Of a DNA stretch of 64,000 nucleotides, positions 60,201 through 64,000 are shown one piece after another. This DNA is from Podarcis raffonei (lineage: Eukaryota; Chordata; Lepidosauria; Squamata; Lacertidae). The position numbers and the translations under genes are program-made. Where the stretch lies: assembly GCF_027172205.1 (NCBI RefSeq), contig NC_070607.1, positions 65,720,831 through 65,784,830 on the forward strand. Reading direction: 5' to 3'. The notes below the pieces were generated by a model. That model saw nothing but the letters and a program-made list of their open reading frames with translations, made no database searches and was not told where the DNA came from. The number at the start of each line of letters is the position of its first letter. Position 1 is the stretch's first letter.

Positions 60201-60303
60201 CTGAGGGGAGACAAACGAGCGAAGCGGGAGACACGCAGTCAGAGCGACGCAGGGAAGCCCCGGCGTCCTCGCCCCCACACCCGCTGTCCCCCGCCCTACT
60301 CAC

Positions 60304-60396
60304 CGCCTCCCGCACGCCCGGAGCCTCGTAGCCTTGGTCGAAATAGGGCAGGGCGTCCACGGCGACTTCGCCGGCCACCAAGCCCGGACCCGACAT
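60304..60396 (-). CDS. BCAS2: BCAS2 exon 1 with start codon (pre-mRNA splicing factor SPF27)
   Basis: 31 codons: [20 protein letters not shown] then [11 protein letters not shown]; human reads MAGTGLVAGEV. BCAS2 is a core subunit of the PRP19 (NineTeen) complex, which activates the spliceosome in the nucleus. The start at 60396 was chosen because it matches the human N-terminus and length. An in-frame ATG 30 bases upstream would add ten residues ([10 protein letters not shown]) with no counterpart in the family. The donor is GGCG|GTGAGT. Confidence 0.95.
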
Positions 60397-60619
60397 GCCG
60401 CAGCTCCCAGCGCCCGCGCGCCTCAAACTTCCGTCGCGTTAAGATTGCGCGGCCGCCGTCTCCCCGACATCCACTTGCGCCACTGCGGCTGCGCAAATTT
60501 AGCTCTCCGGCGCGAAAGGAATCCCCTCGCGGATCCCAGCGCCTGCGCGTGTTCGGCTACACGGCCTGGCAAGTCATGGTGCTGCTGCTCCCCCTGCAGG
60601 GCGGCGTAAGGAACAGCGG

Positions 60620-61587
60620 CACCGAAATAACAGACAGATTAATACAAACAACAACAGTGATTCAAGCGGTGTATCTTTTTCAGTGCTGGAGAGTAACACT
60701 ACATACCATACATACACACGTTCTCCTTTCCAAGGCCTCTGGTTAATGGGTTATTTACCCTCTTACACGTGCCCACAGCATAAATGGTGTCCCCAGCCAC
60801 TGGGATTTTTATTTTTCCCTCCTTTCAGGCTCACTTCCCCAACACACACACCAATCCGGCTTAATCTATTTCACAGTGCAGTGGACTTTGCGCAAGCTCT
60901 CTATATGGTATTATTGTTTTAACAACATATTTTTCACTGCACAAACCTGTAACTTTTCCCAAAAATGGTGTCCTTTTAAACAAAAAGTATTACCGTGTTA
61001 ACCGTGTTTTTTCTACTTCACACTGCTCAATACCAATTCTCCACTGACCAGGGTCACAGCCTGCAGTCCATTTCCTTATTCCGTTACAACCCATGAGGGA
61101 AGGAGCGAAGCAGTCGTAGGCTGGAGTTAAGAAATGATAGACACAAGAAGCTGTTGCTGTGGGGAAACTAGTGGGCACGCAGCACCGCTAGAGCCATAAG
61201 TGGTTCTGAGAACCGGTCTGCAAAGGGTTCTGTGCTACATGATCTCTGCTTACAGATGAGTACGGAAAACACCTTATTTGTTGCTGGGCTCCGTTGAAAA
61301 CAGCTCCATATAAACCAGGAAGTGACCACTCCAGACAGTGGAATGACTCTTCTTTTCTTATCTGTTAGGCAGTTGAATGTGCATGTGTACTCCATCTGTT
61401 TCCCCTCCTCCCATTTTGTTGCGTGGGCACTGGAAACCCATGCTATGCCACTGCCACTGACCCATCAAGCTCAACAGTCCTAACGAAAGCTCCCCAGGAT
61501 TTCAGAGAGGGTCTTTCCCAGCCCTATCTGGAGAGGCAAATGATTGAAACAGAGATCTGCTTCTTGCAAAGCATGCTGTTTACCATC
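60620..61587. other. Intergenic DNA upstream of BCAS2
   Basis: No repeat, RNA gene or coding sequence that I can support. Several short open frames have no recognisable content. Confidence 0.5.
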
Positions 61588-61770
61588 ATAGCTCAGTGAC
61601 AGAGTATCTGTCTTACAGAAAGGCCCAGGTTCATCCCCAGTATCTCACAATAGGACTGGAAATGTCCACAGTCTAAAACCCTGGAGAGCCAGTGCTTGTC
61701 AGTGTAGACATCACTGAACTAGACACAGCAGTGATCTGACTCTGTATAAGATAGCTTCTTACGTTCCACT
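61588..61770 (+). mobile_element. tRNA-derived SINE (second family)
   Basis: ATAGCTCAGTGACAGAGTAT (box A) and GGTTCATCCCC (box B) at tRNA-like spacing, then AACCCTGGAGAGCCAGTGCT, GATCTGACTCTGTATAAGAT and AGCTTCTTACGTTCC. It is a typical squamate SINE with a tRNA-like head; the mutated box B and missing tRNA fold argue against a working tRNA gene. Confidence 0.75.
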
Positions 61771-62099
61771 GAGCTGCAATCTTTCTCCACTCCTAGAATT
61801 GTTGTCTATAAAGCTATACAAGGCAGCAGGTTCAGTGATATCATATTGGGTTGGTGCACGTCTGGTAACCAGTACTTCTTAGCAGATAAACACACCACAA
61901 TATTCTGTACAAGCTGCACTTTCCAGACATGCATCCAGGCCCTTCCATTTACAATGTTAAAGTTCTACTTCTGGCAAGGGCACAACGCATCCCTCTGACT
62001 TTAAGAGCTCAGTCTTTATGGAAAAACTAGGCATGCATAGAGCACAGATGGTGTCATTATCATTGACAGACAGGAAAAAGAGATGATCCGATACACAAA

Positions 62100-62640
62100 A
62101 ACACAGCATATTTTATTTGAACCAGTTCCTTAAAGAACTTGGTTTATTACAGATCTGTAACTGTACATACAGTTTTGGTTTCATCTAAACACCACAAGAT
62201 ATGGCTTTATCCAGAATGAGCAAACAGGCTGCAAAAACACACAAAGGTGCTACACAAGAGAAAGACAACCACTGAGGAGAAGTACACAAGGTCTGAAGGG
62301 AAATGTTTTTATAGAGCTGAGGGAAAGATGCATGTTTCCCATCCAGGAGTATGCAACAGGAATTATTAAAGTGGGTTTCATATCCTGAGGGCTAAAGTAA
62401 CCCAAATGCGGATATGAATAACAGAATCACAGGTGAACTCTTCTTCCTGGTCTTCTGATCAAGTGCAATAGTCTTAAGTGCTGAAAAGCTCCCACAAAAT
62501 CAATGACCAGATCCGCTTCTTCTCATCAAGAATCTAGTTCTGTAAGGGTGGAAGCATGAGAGATTCGAAACAGAATCGCAGCAATGGTTCTAAAACACGT
62601 GAGAACAGAAACTGAACAAAATCACTTCCTTTGTGTTTGG
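62100..62640 (-). other. Possible 3' end of a neighbouring minus-strand gene (DENND2C expected)
   Basis: Two minus-strand AATAAA hexamers (62112-62117 and 62143-62148) precede non-repetitive DNA. In human, DENND2C lies upstream of BCAS2 in the same orientation, so its 3' untranslated region could end here. No coding exon is visible up to 64000, so this rests on synteny alone. Confidence 0.25.
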
Positions 62641-62830
62641 GACCCACTTGTTACAACGTGATCCTGTACATGATTACTCAGAAGTACGCACATCCCTGAG
62701 ATTTACTTGCTCCCAAATTGGTGTACATAGGATTTTAGCCTTAGGCTGAAATCCCAAATGCTTTCTAAGGAGCAAATCCCACTGAATGTCGAGGGACTTA
62801 CTTCTGAGTAAACATATATGGGATGGGCTG
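62640..62830. repeat. Two adjoining copies of the short palindromic repeat
   Basis: ATGATTACTCAGAAGTACGC and GTGTACATAGGATTTTAGCC, followed by GCAAATCCCACTGAATGTCG and GGACTTACTTCTGAGTAAAC. Matches the family at 12101-12192. Confidence 0.55.
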
Positions 62831-63277
62831 TTGGCCTTGTACGACCAACTCAGGATTAAATGTAAAAAGTTCTCTGATGTTATCCTCATATATACATTTG
62901 ACTTTTTGTCTTCATGTTTTTTGGCACAGCAAAAGATATATATATTCAGGAACTCTCCCCAGTGAAAGGAGCACCTTTCAGATACAAGCAATAATATAAA
63001 AAAAACCACAAGGACCTGAAATTCATGTTTCAGTCAAATCCAGAGGTCAATCAGACTGTAAGGCAGAGAAAAGGCAATTTGGTACATCAGCACTCTGTAC
63101 GTCAAAGGAATTCCTCGTTTGATCATTTGTTATGATTCCAAGGCTGTACAACAGTCCCATACATTAATCCTGAGTCTATTTCCTACATGTAAACATATGG
63201 TAAAGCGCCACTGGAGTGTAGTCTTTGGCTACATCCAACAGGTCCACAGAGGCAAGAGTAATTCGAATAGTCTAATA

Positions 63278-63600
63278 GGTAAAGGTAAAGGTACCCCTGC
63301 CCGTACGGGCCAGTCTTGCCAGACTCTAGGGTTGTGCGCTCATCTCACTCTATAGGCCGGGAGCCAGCGCTGTCCGCAGACACTTCCGGGTCACGTGGCC
63401 AGCGTGACAAGCTGCACCTGGCGAGCCAGCGCAGCACACGGAACGCCGTTTACCTTCCCGCTGGTAAGCAGTCCCTATTTATCTACTTGCACCCGGGGGT
63501 GCTTTCGAACTGCTTGGTTGGCAGGCGCTGGGACCGAACGACGGGAGCGCACCCCGCCGCGGGGATTCGAACCGCTGACCATGCCCACAGCGCCACCCGC
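63278..63600 (-). mobile_element. Sauria-type SINE with shortened tRNA head
   Basis: Flanked by GTCTAATA (63270-63277 and 63601-63608). On the minus strand box A (GGTGGCGCTGTGGG) is followed almost directly by AGCGGTTCGAATCC; about 27-30 bases between box A and box B present in the 44587 copy are missing. The tail is GTACCTTTACCTTTACC. Intact duplication implies a recent insertion. Confidence 0.88.
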
Positions 63601-63608
63601 GTCTAATA

Positions 63609-64000
63609 CTGCCTTGTAAATAAGCCCTCAAAAGTTGCCAGCCCCCCCCCCGTCCCCCAAATATAGTCTACTGGGGGCTGGCAGAAGGATGGGGAGCTGC
63701 ATTTCTATGCTGGGCATGGAGGAAGGGACTTTCCTCTAGCAACCTGCTTGGTTTCTATGCTGGGCTCAAAAGAGGGACACAGTGCTCAGTTCCTGCTTTG
63801 CCAGCCTGCCTGCAAAGTCCTTAAATACAAGGCTGGTCCAATAAGAAAATGACATGCTATGCCCTAGTTGATTAGGGAAGTGACACAGGTATTGGAACTA
63901 GTGTGCAAGCTACCAGGAGGAATAAGGGTTCCCTAAAAGCAGATAACAACAGACCTTGGTGTAGATGAGGAAGAAAAGGTTTTTGATGAATGTTCAGCTG
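63609..64000. other. Right edge, unrecognised
   Basis: A C-run at about 63642-63651 is followed by GC-richer DNA in which TTTCTATGCTGGGC occurs twice (63700 and 63750). No gene or repeat family recognised. Confidence 0.4.

Larger units (their letters stand above)
60030..60560 (-). promoter_or_regulatory. BCAS2: CpG-rich promoter of BCAS2
   Basis: CpG-dense DNA spans exons 1-2 and about 160 bases upstream of the start codon. An E2F-like GGCGCGAAA lies at 60509-60517 and a GC-rich NotI-type GCGGCCGC at about 60449. There is no TATA box. Upstream of 60620 the sequence abruptly becomes AT-rich, so the island is short. Confidence 0.65.

Noticed and set aside
60040-60426. 128-codon frame starting 30 bases upstream of the BCAS2 start
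   Set aside because: It reads through the exon 1 donor into intron; the extra N-terminal residues are not in the family and exon 2 lies in another frame.
61588-61660. Possible tRNA gene (box A and box B, plus strand)
   Set aside because: SINE head: the downstream SINE body is present, and box B is mutated.

Overview
This window is vertebrate nuclear DNA, almost certainly from a squamate reptile (lizard or snake). Split genes with GT-AG introns show a vertebrate. The repeats show a squamate: a Bov-B LINE, tRNA-headed SINEs of the Sauria type with a Bov-B-like tail, and L1, L2-like and CR1 LINEs side by side with many small inverted-repeat DNA transposons. No operons, CRISPR arrays or other prokaryotic features are present.

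Two host genes lie on the minus strand. TRIM33 (TIF1-gamma) fills about 1-43,800. Twelve coding exons are visible, from exon 1 (43211-43733) to exon 12 (270-402), 2,161 coding bases or about 720 residues. They encode the RING finger, both B-boxes, the coiled coil and part of the TIF1 middle region; the PHD finger and bromodomain lie beyond the left edge. Exon phases are compatible throughout. Intron 1 is about 23.8 kb and holds most of the repeats. BCAS2 (SPF27) is complete in seven coding exons between 53473 and 60396, giving 225 residues, the human length. Both genes start in CpG-rich promoters. The order TRIM33-BCAS2 with shared orientation matches human 1p13.2, where DENND2C comes next; the far right edge may hold its 3' end, but no coding exon of it is visible.

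Region by region: 1-19.4 kb is TRIM33 exons 2-12 with modest repeats. 19.4-43.2 kb is intron 1. It contains an L2-like LINE split by a solo LTR and a DNA transposon (29.9-32.5 kb), a three-level nest (32.9-33.5 kb), an L1 tail with exact target-site duplications (33.6-34.6 kb), and a 2.5-kb LINE whose 5' end carries an antisense U2 snRNA fragment (37.6-40.1 kb). 43.0-44.3 kb is the TRIM33 promoter. 44.3-53.2 kb is intergenic, with a Sauria-type SINE, L2-like pieces and a Bov-B LINE with a long open frame. 53.2-60.6 kb is BCAS2, including a 768-bp Tigger-like element whose core is a palindromic tandem array. 60.6-64 kb is intergenic, with two tRNA-derived SINEs.

I found no convincing new gene system. 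The observations most worth a second look are the U2-LINE junction, the Tigger-like family that keeps its ends while its cores differ, and the GC-AG intron of TRIM33.
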